From Chrysoperla carnea (lineage: Eukaryota; Arthropoda; Insecta; Neuroptera; Chrysopidae), in contig NC_058341.1 in assembly GCF_905475395.1 (NCBI RefSeq), positions 72,971,597 to 73,035,596 on the forward strand: DNA of 64,000 nt. Direction: 5' to 3'. Under the pieces are notes generated by a model that saw only the letters and a program-made list of their open reading frames with translations, ran no database searches and had not been told where the DNA came from. A program made the position numbers and the translations under genes. Every line of letters starts with the position of its first letter. Position 1 is the stretch's first letter. Positions 56,249 to 64,000 of the stretch are shown here, in pieces.

Positions 56249-57775
56249 TCTATCGAATGTATGTACATTCGATAGATACGACTTTGCTTTGTATACAAAC
56301 ATTACCTTAGCAACGCCTGTTGTTTGTACTCCAGATAATTGCGGAATAAATTCTCAAATATAGTTCTTTTGGTTTTATTTCGTATTTTATTTCAGCATTT
56401 TCATATGTAAGAGCAACCTCTTACAGATTAAAACAAACAACTATATCTCATATATGTGAAAAAAAGTTAGGAAACGATCGACCAATAATACTGGACCATG
56501 ACCATTTTACTTCTGAGCCCCGCGGCTATTGCCATCAAAATTGTAATCTAAACTATAAAACTTCATATATATAATAGCCACAGCTGTTAAAGGAGAGTTA
56601 AATTTATTAGCAATTAATGATGAAAAATATATATCTTTCACTAAAAGTGTAGGACGTAATAATATTAAATTTAAATTCATCGATTCATATGGATTTATGA
56701 GTGCATCTTTAGCTGAATTGGTATCAAACTTATCGGAGTATAAAATTTTATATTAAAAACTGAATTTAAACGCAACATCTTTGTCTAAAATAGAAGCATT
56801 TATAATAAATTAAATGATACTCATATTTCCGAGGCAGATTATCAACATGCGGAAAAAATATGGCAAAGTTTTAACATGAAATCATTAAAAGAGTATAATA
56901 TGTTGTATATGCGTACAGATATATTACTTTTAGCAGATACATTTGAAGCATTTCGAAAAAAATTGTATGAAGCATTACAAATTGGACCTCTGTCACTCTT
57001 ACACTTTACCTGGTTATGCTTGGAAAGTGATGTTAAAAATTACAGGTGTAACTGGTATCAAAATGGGATGGTCAATGGGGAGCTTAAGTTTTGATTTCTA
57101 AGCCAAATTTTCATAAGTGTAAAATATTTACAGAAAATCTAGTTGCCATTGAATTGACTAAAACTGAAATTAAAATGATCAAACCAATTTATTTAGGTAT
57201 GTGCATATAAGAAATTTCAAAGATACTTTTATACTGGTTTCATTACGGTTTTATGTTGAAAGTGTGTGGAAATCGTTGCTATATTCTTTATATGGATACT
57301 GATTCTTTAGTCTATGTAACTAAAGGTGATCTTGATATATACAAACTAATGGCTGATAATATTGATAAATTTGATACTAGTAATTATGTAGAAAATAATG
57401 CATACAATCTACCATTGGTTAATAAAAGACAACTCGGATTAATGAAAGATGAACTTGGTGGACAAATCATTACAGAGTTTATTGGATTAAGATCAAAGAT
57501 GTATGCTATACGTGTAAACAATGAAGATAAAATTAAAAAAATTAAAGGTATTAAAAGCAACATTGTCAAAACAACTATCACTTTTAACGAATTCTTAAAT
57601 TGTTTAAATTCCAATCAAAGAATTTACCGTTCTCAGAATACATTAAGATCAAAGAAACATGTTATGTATTCAATAAAACAAACTAAAGTTGCATTAAGTG
57701 CTAGTGACGACAAACGGGTTTTAATTGAAAACCATCATACTTTAGCTCACGGACATTTTAAAAATAAATGAAATC

Positions 57776-58110
57776 TGTGTAAATTGATTTTTAACTACAC
57801 TTTTTTTTATTACGGACCACATATAACAAGACAACTTCTAAAACAAAGTGAAGGTTAAGTTCAAAAAAATATTAAATGATAAGAAAATTGTATATATACA
57901 AAATAATTTATATATAAATTCAGTTAAGTTTGTCAATAACGTTCTGTTTTATTACATTAAACTTTAGCTGTTTTATTACATTCAACTTATTAAAAAATGG
58001 AGTTTGTAACAAAAAATTTGCCTATTATAATCATGAGTGTGAACATTATAATAGAACAAATGAAAATGTTATGCACAAAAATATGGGCGGGATGAACCCT
58101 TATTTATCCT
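57776..58110. other. AT-rich spacer
   Basis: No gene or repeat recognised between the Maverick polymerase tail and the spliced frame at 58122. Confidence 0.4.
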
Positions 58111-58121
58111 AAGTTCCCAAG

Positions 58122-58415
58122 TGGATATGTTCATTGGAACAATGTTGGGGATGTTAAATTTGGGTGAATCGATGGAACCCCTGATTGCGCTAATATCGAT
58201 AGCTGCGCATCGTGAAGGAGAACCAGGGGATCCGAAAACCGTAGGACAGGTTATAAATGCCTGTAGGAAAGTACTGTGCAGCATGGATGTTCTTGTAAGT
58301 TTTCTAAATTGCTATAATTTTTACATTATATATTAATTTGCACTCTTTATAGTGGGAGTTTGAGAGAACGTTCGTTCTGATACCTCAGGCCCAGGATACG
58401 ATTCAAAGAGAATGA
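58122..58415 (+). CDS. Two-exon gene end of unknown function
   Basis: Exon 58122-58294 follows acceptor CCCAAG and ends at donor TT|GTAAGT. Exon 58353-58415 follows acceptor TTTATAG and ends in TGA. The frames join in phase 0, giving about 78 residues. The first exon has a hydrophobic start (MFIGTMLGMLNLGESMEPL), then HREGEPGDPKTVGQVINACR. The second is WEFERTFVLIPQAQDTIQRE. Its G+C is clearly higher than the surroundings. I do not recognise the family. It may be the 3' end of a captured host gene sitting inside Maverick remains. Confidence 0.45.
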
Positions 58416-58421
58416 AGAAAG

Positions 58422-58452
<31 letters not shown>

Positions 58453-58599
58453 CAATGTGAAAAACTAAATTTTTTAAATTATTTTGTTCTAATTTACAGA
58501 TGAAAATGATTATTGTTATTATTATTATTTTATTATTATTATTATAGTTTTAGTTTTTGTATAGTATATTTTTTTTTATGTATTCAACTATTGTGATTA

Positions 58600-59060
58600 T
58601 TTTTGAAACCTAGATATTTTACATATAGCTGACCCCCTTTTATTTTTAAAACTTTTTCAACTAAATAATTTTTAGGATATTTAGTCTTTTGTAATTCAGG
58701 TTCGTAGAATGCTCCAAGTATTGGATTACCTAAATAATCTTCCAGAAGGTAAGTTACAGGATTTGTTAGTTGTACTTTTCGAATTTTAAAAATTTCAGTA
58801 GTCCAGGATGGTGTATATCCTTTTTCAAAATTAGCTTTATATTTTGAGATTCTAACGTAGTTACCAATTTTATATTTTGCTTAATCAAAAATTTTCATAT
58901 GGTTGTAAACGGTGTTTAATAACCGGAACTCACATTGTTTTGTCACATTTGACGGTTCCGTTTTAATAGTTCGATGAATGGTATGATTATAATCAAACAA
59001 CATTTTTTTTAATGAATTTATCCAATTATATGAACCTTTCAAACTGAAATTTGAAAGTGG
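58600..59060 (-). pseudogene. Maverick integrase C-terminal fragment
   Basis: The minus-strand frame reads NYNHTIHRTIK-like sequence, then KYKANFEKGYTPSWTTEIF, GNPILGAFYEPELQK and VEKVLKIKGGQLYVKYLGF. It matches the integrase at 24293-25222 over its C-terminal third, including the chromodomain start. One TAA interrupts it near 58880. The catalytic part is missing. It converges on the polymerase relic, as in the 19.8-28.6 kb element. Confidence 0.75.
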
Positions 59061-59061
59061 A

Positions 59062-59151
59062 TTTTAAAACTGTTATTAGTGTAAAAAGTTTTCTTTAGCG
59101 TAAAATTTAATTTAAAATAGTGTAAAGACAATTTTAAATATGGACGCCAAG
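59062..59151 (+). repeat. Left inverted repeat flanking locus 3
   Basis: TTAGTGTAAAA...TTTAATTTAAAATAGTGTAA...ACAATTTTAAATATG matches the reverse complement of 60736-60822. Confidence 0.75.
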
Positions 59152-59522
59152 AAGGTATATTTTGAACATTATAAATTCAATCAAAATAATTTTTAAAAAG
59201 TCGAAATATAAGAGAGCTTTCTTTGCAAGTGTTCAATAGTCAACAAAAATATGAACAAATTTCAAAAGATTTAAATAGTACCATACGGTACGTTTTAGAT
59301 CAACAACCAACTTACAATCTACTAACGATTGTAAGACAGAGATTTCCTTTAAAATCAATTGAAACGTTTAATGTAGCTCTTGAACATATTCAACAAATGA
59401 TGGAGTTTGAACTTTTTGATGTTTTCTCGTATAGAAAATTATTCATTCCATATTTAGTTAATGAAACTCCTTCGGATACTTCGGATATAATTTCAAATAC
59501 AGATGATGAGGATTGGGAATAA
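59140..59522 (+). CDS. Gene A copy 3: ~107-aa protein with acidic tail
   Basis: Exon 1 (59140-59154) encodes MDAKK. An intron of 62 nt (GTATAT...GAGAG) leads to exon 2 at 59217, which reads LSLQVFNSQQKYEQISKD, then YVLDQQPTY, an alpha-helical middle (FNVALEHIQQMMEFELFDV) and an acidic end SDTSDIISNTDDEDWE before TAA at 59520. Copies at 5021-5272 and 18245-18477 align with this exon but are frameshifted, so this is the intact member. The function is unknown. A strong splice donor (AAAA|GTGAGT) lies 14 nt after the stop, linking it to the RING exon downstream. Confidence 0.65.
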
Positions 59523-59565
59523 AATCAGTGATAAAAGTGAGTTAATTTTTATTTTTTTTATTTAG

Positions 59566-60213
59566 ATTGTTGAATATTTTACCTGTCCTGTCTGTTTAAA
59601 CGTATTCGATCAAGATATTTACGAGTGTGTGAATAGTCATTTAATATGTGGTGATTGCTACAAATTAGTAAAAGAAGAGGAAAACAAGTGTCCTTTATGT
59701 CGAGAACCATATCAAATTGATAAACGAAGTCTACATATACAATCGATGTTGGACATAACCATTCAGTGTCTTAATAAATCGCGTGGTGAATATGTCATAC
59801 TAAAAGACTATAGAAAGCATAAAATTATATATTGTGAAAACAAAGAAAACGAAGTAATTAAGTGTGTGATGGAAGGTTGTTATTGGGAAACAACTAGCAT
59901 GAATTTGTATATCTCACATATACAAAATTTACATAAAATAATGATTTATAATCACACAAATTCGAATACGTTTGAATGTATTTCAAATTTTTATAAATCG
60001 TCTTCAATTGTTGATACTGAAGTACAATTTATTAAATTTAATAATAATTTATTTGGTATAATATGTATGAGATTTGTGAAATATGTTAAATTTTTAATAT
60101 TACCTGTAAAAATGAAAGATGGATTTGTTTTTAAATTAAAATTTGAAAAAAAATTTTTATATTTTCTCAAAAAAAAATTTTCAAAGCAAAAAAACCCATT
60201 TCTATTATGTTAA
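59566..60213 (+). CDS. Gene B copy 3: SIAH-like RING protein, intact
   Basis: After acceptor TTTATTTAG the frame reads IVEYFTCPVC and runs open to 60213 (about 215 residues). The RING is canonical C3HC4: CPVC, C-x3-H-x2-C-x2-C (CVNSHLICGDC), then CPLC. A SIAH-type zinc region follows (CVMEGCYWETTSMNLYISH with C and H ligands), then a beta-rich tail (VKFLILPVKMKDGFVFKLKF) like the substrate-binding domain but shorter than usual. It has no early Met, so it needs an upstream exon. Joining MDAKK from 59140-59154 keeps the phase. It would be an E3 ubiquitin ligase. Confidence 0.7.
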   Translation: MVEYFTCPVCLNVFDQDIYECVNSHLICGDCYKLVKEEENKCPLCREPYQIDKRSLHIQSMLDITIQCLNKSRGEYVILKDYRKHKIIYCENKENEVIKCVMEGCYWETTSMNLYISHIQNLHKIMIYNHTNSNTFECISNFYKSSSIVDTEVQFIKFNNNLFGIICMRFVKYVKFLILPVKMKDGFVFKLKFEKKFLYFLKKKFSKQKNPFLLC

Positions 60214-60735
60214 CAAATTATCAGTTAAAACCTTTTTTTAATAATAATAAAATTTATGCATATTTTCGATTTATTAAAATGGTTTTGTAAAAATATTAAA
60301 TATAATTTTTTTATTAAATTTTATCAATAAATAATAAATAATAAAACTAATAATTAAATATTGATTGTTTTATTAAGTACATTATTAACAACAATATTGA
60401 ACTAAGACTAAAAAGCTTTAATTTTAGAAAATTTTTTTAAATAAAATTAAACAAATTTTTAAAAGGATTTACCTTTATGTAAATCAAGTTTTTATCCAAA
60501 ATCGTTCGACTATGAAACTTTGATTTGGTTTAGACTTGTTATAAAATAGTTGATATGGAGCAAAAGTTTTAATTTTTAAGCCAAACTGTCATAATTGAAT
60601 GAATTTTAAATATAAACTTTTCAAAAGATTAAAAATAGTACCATACGGTACGTTTTAGATCTGTATCCAACTAACAATCTACTAATCATTTTTTATTGAA
60701 TTTACAATTTTCAAAATAATAAACTAATTATGCTT
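60214..60735. other. AT-rich 3' flank with partial duplicate of gene A
   Basis: 60602-60690 repeats, in the same orientation, part of gene A exon 2 (CTTTTCAAAAGATT, then AATAGTACCATACGGTACGT). No ORF remains. No gene C copy could be found here. Confidence 0.6.
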
Positions 60736-60822
60736 AAATAATAACTTTTTTATGTTCATATTTAAAATTGTTTTACACTATTTTAAATTAAATTTTACAC
60801 TAATGAATATTTTTAAAATCTA
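60736..60822 (-). repeat. Right inverted repeat flanking locus 3
   Basis: Reverse complement of 59062-59151, with about 90% identity over the shared 75 bases. Confidence 0.75.
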
Positions 60823-60978
60823 TTATCTTATGTTAAATAAAAAATTTTAAAAACGTATAATTTATTTTAACTATCTTAAACCTATCTAAATAACCCATCC
60901 CCATCCAGTTGTTTAGTCAGTAAAATTTAAAAAAAATTAAACAGTAGGTAGAAAATGGGGATTCAAGTCTTCTGGGTC

Positions 60979-61068
60979 ATGGCCTAGATTTGAATGGCCT
61001 TGGGTGACCTAGATTTGAAGGGCCTTGGGTGACCTAGATTTGAATGGCCTTGGGTGACCTAGATTTAT
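60979..61068 (+). repeat. Minisatellite, 26-bp unit, ~3.5 copies
   Basis: GACCTAGATTTGAATGGCCT followed by TGGGT is repeated with one variant (GAAGGGCC). It is GC-richer than the surroundings. Confidence 0.85.
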
Positions 61069-61129
61069 CTTATATAAAGTAAAACCAAATATTTTTTTTT
61101 TTTTTTGAATATATAATTAATGGAAATAT

Positions 61130-61350
61130 TTAGAATATTTTTGAATATATTAATTAAGGTTAAAAACTTAATTTGTCGTTGTTAATTATAGACGAGTCAG
61201 TGATTTTTAATTATATCCTTAATAAAAATATTAAGATGAATGAACTTAGAATTAATTTTTGAATATATTAATTAAGGTTAAAAACTTATTTTGGCAATGT
61301 TAATTATAGACGCTTCAGTGATTTTTAATTATATCCTTAATAAAAATATT
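61130..61350 (+). repeat. Tandem duplication, ~119-bp unit
   Basis: TTTTTGAATATATTAATTAA starts at 61137 and again at 61256. Both copies run to CAGTGATTTTTAATTATATC and CTTAATAAAAATATT. Confidence 0.85.
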
Positions 61351-61399
61351 CTAGAACATAGGAAATTTTTTATAATACTATTTTTTTTTTTTTTAAAAT

Positions 61400-61582
61400 T
61401 TATAATATAAAACAGAGAAAAAATCGTCTTGTATTCATAGTGTACTCAATACAAGTTTTATAGTTAACTATATAGCCAATAATCAATTGTGAAATAATTA
61501 AGGTAAATTTTTTAATATAAATATTTTTCTATTTCTTTTATTATTATTTTTTAATTTATATATATTTTTATTATTTTAATAG
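61400..61582 (+). promoter_or_regulatory. Candidate promoter, non-coding first exon and intron
   Basis: A TATA-like TATAATATAAAAC near 61402 is followed by an initiator-like TCATAGT near 61435. A donor AAG|GTAAAT lies at 61499-61505 and an acceptor TTTTAATAG at 61574-61582. They would place a non-coding exon ahead of the ORF at 61634. Confidence 0.4.
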
Positions 61583-61633
61583 GTTTTAAATATTGATGAT
61601 TTAGATGGCGTAGTCACCAATCAATATTTATTT

Positions 61634-61984
61634 ATGATGGCTAAGAAAATGGAAGAAAATTATCCACGTGTAATTAGCAATGTTTCCCTTCCATCCCTAA
61701 ACTTGGATGATTACATGTATTTTCCACCTCTAAAATTGGATGATTGCATGCAAACAATTTCTAATCCATTACCTAATTCTATTCCAGAAGTAGATCTAGA
61801 TGAATTAGAAGCATATTTAAATCCTCCTGATAAGCCACATTCAGAAAAAATCAATCAGACCACTTCATCAAAGGGAGCATTTGTGGAGGAAACACATTTA
61901 AACCATCCTGATAACCCTCATTCAGTAAATATCAATCAACCGAGCACATCGAAGAAGATATTTGAGGAAAATAAAAAAAATTGA
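61634..61984 (+). CDS. Ser/Thr/Pro-rich repeat protein, 116 aa, unknown
   Basis: The first ATG is in a frame open from the acceptor at 61583. The protein has acidic LNLDDYM / LKLDDCM repeats. Later come two ~28-residue repeats (LNPPDKPHSEKINQTTSSK and LNHPDNPHSVNINQPSTSK). It stops at TGA 61982. It may be a separate small gene or an N-terminal part related to the Ser-rich frame at 62480-62826. I do not recognise the family. Confidence 0.4.
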   Translation: MMAKKMEENYPRVISNVSLPSLNLDDYMYFPPLKLDDCMQTISNPLPNSIPEVDLDELEAYLNPPDKPHSEKINQTTSSKGAFVEETHLNHPDNPHSVNINQPSTSKKIFEENKKN

Positions 61985-62102
61985 AAGCCATACTATCGTC
62001 ATAAAAAACTTTTTAAATATCCAATCTATCTTGAAAAAAAAGTAAGATATGAAAAAGGTTTTATTGAAAAGAAACCGTGAAGAGACAGGTAACAAATTTT
62101 AT

Positions 62103-62442
62103 CATATATATATATTATTATTACTTATTGTTGTTCACATTTTTAATTATGCACACAATATTTACATCATGGTCCGTTCGACCAACTTTGATATATAATA
62201 TGTTACATTCAATCGTAAACTAATTTGACAAATGTCTAGTAATGTTAATTAAAGAGAATTGAAAAAAATACACTCGAACCAGGACTCGAACCCGGACTTC
62301 TTGGATTCATGTCAAGCGCCCTACCAATTAGGCTATTCGAGTTCTAGACACGAATGCAATTTTTTCAAATCAATGAATTTTTTTTTACTTTGTTTATCCA
62401 CTTTATTTATTATTATTACTTATTGTTGTTCACATTTTTAAT
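62103..62442. repeat. Segment flanked by ~34-bp direct repeats
   Basis: TATTATTATTACTTATTGTT followed by GTTCACATTTTTAAT occurs at about 62110-62145 and 62408-62442. The tRNA-like gene lies between them. The repeats could be a long target duplication or remnants of a tandem duplication. Confidence 0.65.
62272..62342 (-). tRNA. tRNA-like cloverleaf, atypical anticodon loop
   Basis: The minus strand folds into a 71-nt cloverleaf. It has a 7-bp acceptor stem (ACTCGAA/TTCGAGT), a D arm GCCT/GGGC with loop AATTGGTA, an anticodon arm CTTGA/CCAAG with loop CATGAAT, and a T arm CCGGG/CCTGG with loop TTCGAGT. The B box GGTTCGAGTCC is consensus, and a T7 terminator follows 3 nt after the 3' end. The loop has A instead of the universal U33. 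The formal anticodon TGA (Ser) does not fit, because the long variable arm is absent. It could be a decayed tRNA, a SINE head or a tRNA mimic. Confidence 0.55.
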
Positions 62443-62479
62443 ATATATATATTAAAATATATATATATATATATATATA

Positions 62480-64000
62480 GTCTTTCTTCACGCAATTCTC
62501 ATCATCACCCAACATCAAGAAGAGATGATAAACCAACATCATCTAATGATGGAGAATTTAATCTTCCTTCACGCTATTCTCACCCTTCAACATCAAGAAG
62601 AGATGATGAGCCAGAATCATCTGCAGATGAAGAAGAATTTAATCATCCTTCTCACACAACATCACAAACAACAGAATTATGGCAAACAGTAACAGCGTTC
62701 GAAAAAAGAGTATTTACAGGAGCACTTAGTAACCTTGAAAACAGTAACAAACTTAAAACTTGTTTTAAACATAAAGAAACATTAGTTAGGGGTAAAATTA
62801 TGGAGTACTTATCATTACATACTTAATTAAAATTTCGCTTGCTATAAAATGTGATTTTATAATCAGAAAAGCTGATATGGTAGTTGTTGATACTTTTCCT
62901 TCTGCATTAAAACTTTCTTCTTTTGATCATGCATCTGATTTTAAGACGTGGTATAATGAATCATTAAAAAAACTTGAAGCAAGATTGGAAGATTTTCAGT
63001 CAAGGGGGTCGAATGCTACTTTAGACAAAATATTATCTCTAGAGTTGAATATAGCAAAATTCGAACCCTTCAAGGGTGGAAGTTTTATCCCTCTGCCAAA
63101 AAAAAATATTATATAAAAGAGCTTGCGTTAACATTAAAAATGAGAATTTTTTCTGCTTTGTATGCTGTATAATTGCGCATTTTAAAAATATAGTTAAAAA
63201 TCCTCAAAATGTTACAAAATATATACCAGATTTTAATACATGCTGTATTATTGGCCATTTTAACCCATTAGAATTTAATAATCGAGAAAATTTTCCTCAA
63301 ATATATGATTTTAGAGATATTGAATTTCCAATAAAACTAAAAGACATAATCAAAGTTGAAAAAAACAATGACTTTTCGATAAATGTTTACGATTTATCTG
63401 ACTCGCATATTGTTAATGGGCCTTTATATTTAACTAGAGAAAAGAAAGAGAAACATATAAATTTACTAATGATCAGTGATGGAACTAATTTTCATTATTT
63501 CTTAATTAGAAATTTATCAAGACTCTGTTCATCTCAAATATCAAAACATGAAATTTAAAAACTATAATCGTAAATTAGCTTTACCGTTCATTGTGTACAG
63601 TGATTTCGAGTGTATATTATCTAAAGTAGATGATGTTAACAATATTTCAAATACAACCTATTTCCAACAACATATAGCATACTCTGTGACTATTCAAGTT
63701 GTTTGCTCCTATGATTCAAGCAAAAATCAATTTTTTGCTTATAGAGGAGAAAATGCATCAAAATGGTTTATTAATAAATTAAGACAAATCGCAGATGTTA
63801 TTGAGGGAATATATAAAACTAAAGAACCAATTCGCATGACTGAGGAAGATGAAATATCATTTCAATTATCTTCGGTTTGCCATATCTGTGAGAAACCGTT
63901 TCTAGAAAACGATATTAAGGTTCGTGATCACTGCCACTTAAATTCTTCGACAGTGAATCCTTTATCAAATTACAGAGGTTCTGCACACGAAAGTTGTAAT
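62480..64000 (+). pseudogene. Third Maverick DNA polymerase B, N-terminal half, runs off the window
   Basis: A Ser/Arg/Asp-rich repeat region (62480-62680) follows an acceptor-like TATATAG. Next comes a helical part (62680-62826), a stretch with stops, and SLKKLEARLEDFQ near 62960. The block GGSFIPLPKK then KRACVNIKNENFFCF near 63120 is typical of Maverick polymerases. After a break near 63558 the exonuclease follows with VYSDFECIL near 63597 and a Cys/His block CHICEKPF...DHCHL...CN at 63877-64000. Several stops show decay. The palm domain lies beyond the window. Confidence 0.75.

Larger units (their letters stand above)
53791..56386 (+). mobile_element. Small LTR element E with RT-like ORF, recent
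   Basis: 138-bp direct repeats at 53791-53928 and 56249-56386 differ at two positions and are flanked by TTAT (53787-53790 and 56387-56390). The element lacks gag and integrase and carries only an RT/RNase H-derived frame plus a short spacer-domain relic. Each LTR starts with a 28-bp palindrome (arms TCTATCGAATGTA). Excising it restores the Maverick polymerase frame at the junction. Confidence 0.82.
53147..57771 (+). pseudogene. Second Maverick DNA polymerase B, with deletions and an LTR-element insertion
   Basis: 53153-53790 carries a zinc finger (CDRCLLHFH...H) and exonuclease Exo I (FADIECML). The frame is cut by element E. It resumes at 56391 with the Cys/His block SHICEKKLG...DHDHF...CNLNY, then TDILLLADTFEAFRK near 56920. 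A deletion removes palm motifs A and B. Motif C YMDTDSLVY and the polymerase tail lie at 57253-57771. This copy cannot be functional. Confidence 0.8.

Overview
The window is strongly AT-rich animal genomic DNA, almost certainly from an insect. The support is spliced genes with short introns and the mixture of Ty3/Gypsy LTR elements, Jockey/I/R1-type LINEs, a Tigger-like TA-flanked element and Mavericks (Polintons). It is mostly a dense, nested transposon landscape; I cannot name the species.

Layout. 1-3.2 kb: 3' part of a decayed Gypsy element with one LTR. 3.7-5.3 kb: locus 1 of an unusual gene cluster: a secreted-type protein with a furin-like site (gene C, +), a SIAH/RING-like gene (gene B, -) and a ~100-aa acidic-tailed ORF (gene A, -). 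5.4-10.5 kb: RNase H-bearing LINE with a second retroposon nested in it. 10.5-11.6 kb: decayed ORFs and AT repeats. 11.85-16.36 kb: long-TIR element containing a palindrome and an ORF1-only GC-rich LINE; it ends 1 nt before the start codon of the second gene C. 16.4-18.5 kb: locus 2 (C, B, A). 18.6-19.4 kb: two orphan spliced exons. 19.8-28.6 kb: nearly complete but broken Maverick (capsid genes, PLA2/pVI-like gene, protease, packaging ATPase with an intron, integrase, protein-primed DNA polymerase). 29.5-30.4 kb: Tigger-like element carrying a large hairpin. 30.65-52.44 kb: Gypsy element A, whose protease gene holds a repeat element (D) that itself holds a very recent Gypsy element (B), and whose 3' LTR holds another LTR element (C) with a LINE inside. 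53.1-59.1 kb: second Maverick polymerase and integrase relic, interrupted by a small LTR element (E) whose RT-like ORF is open but catalytically dead. 59.1-60.2 kb: locus 3 (genes A and B, intact). 61.4-64 kb: Ser/Thr-rich ORF, a tRNA-like cloverleaf, and the start of a third Maverick polymerase.

The most interesting non-transposon content is the repeated A/B/C cluster. In all three loci the RING exon starts at a splice acceptor in the same phase with the pattern I-[VL]-x-x-F-x-C and lacks a conserved initiator Met. In loci 1 and 3 the A exon ends in a stop codon closely followed by a splice donor. This implies one transcription unit giving either a two-ORF mRNA or exon-skipped isoforms. Locus 3 is intact while loci 1 and 2 show frameshifts. 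Other notable items are a recently inserted LTR element carrying an open but catalytic-residue-less RT/RNase H ORF, a classical A_AAA_AAC -1 frameshift site at a gag/pol overlap, an intron inside a Walker A motif, and an intact HAL1-like ORF1-only LINE.
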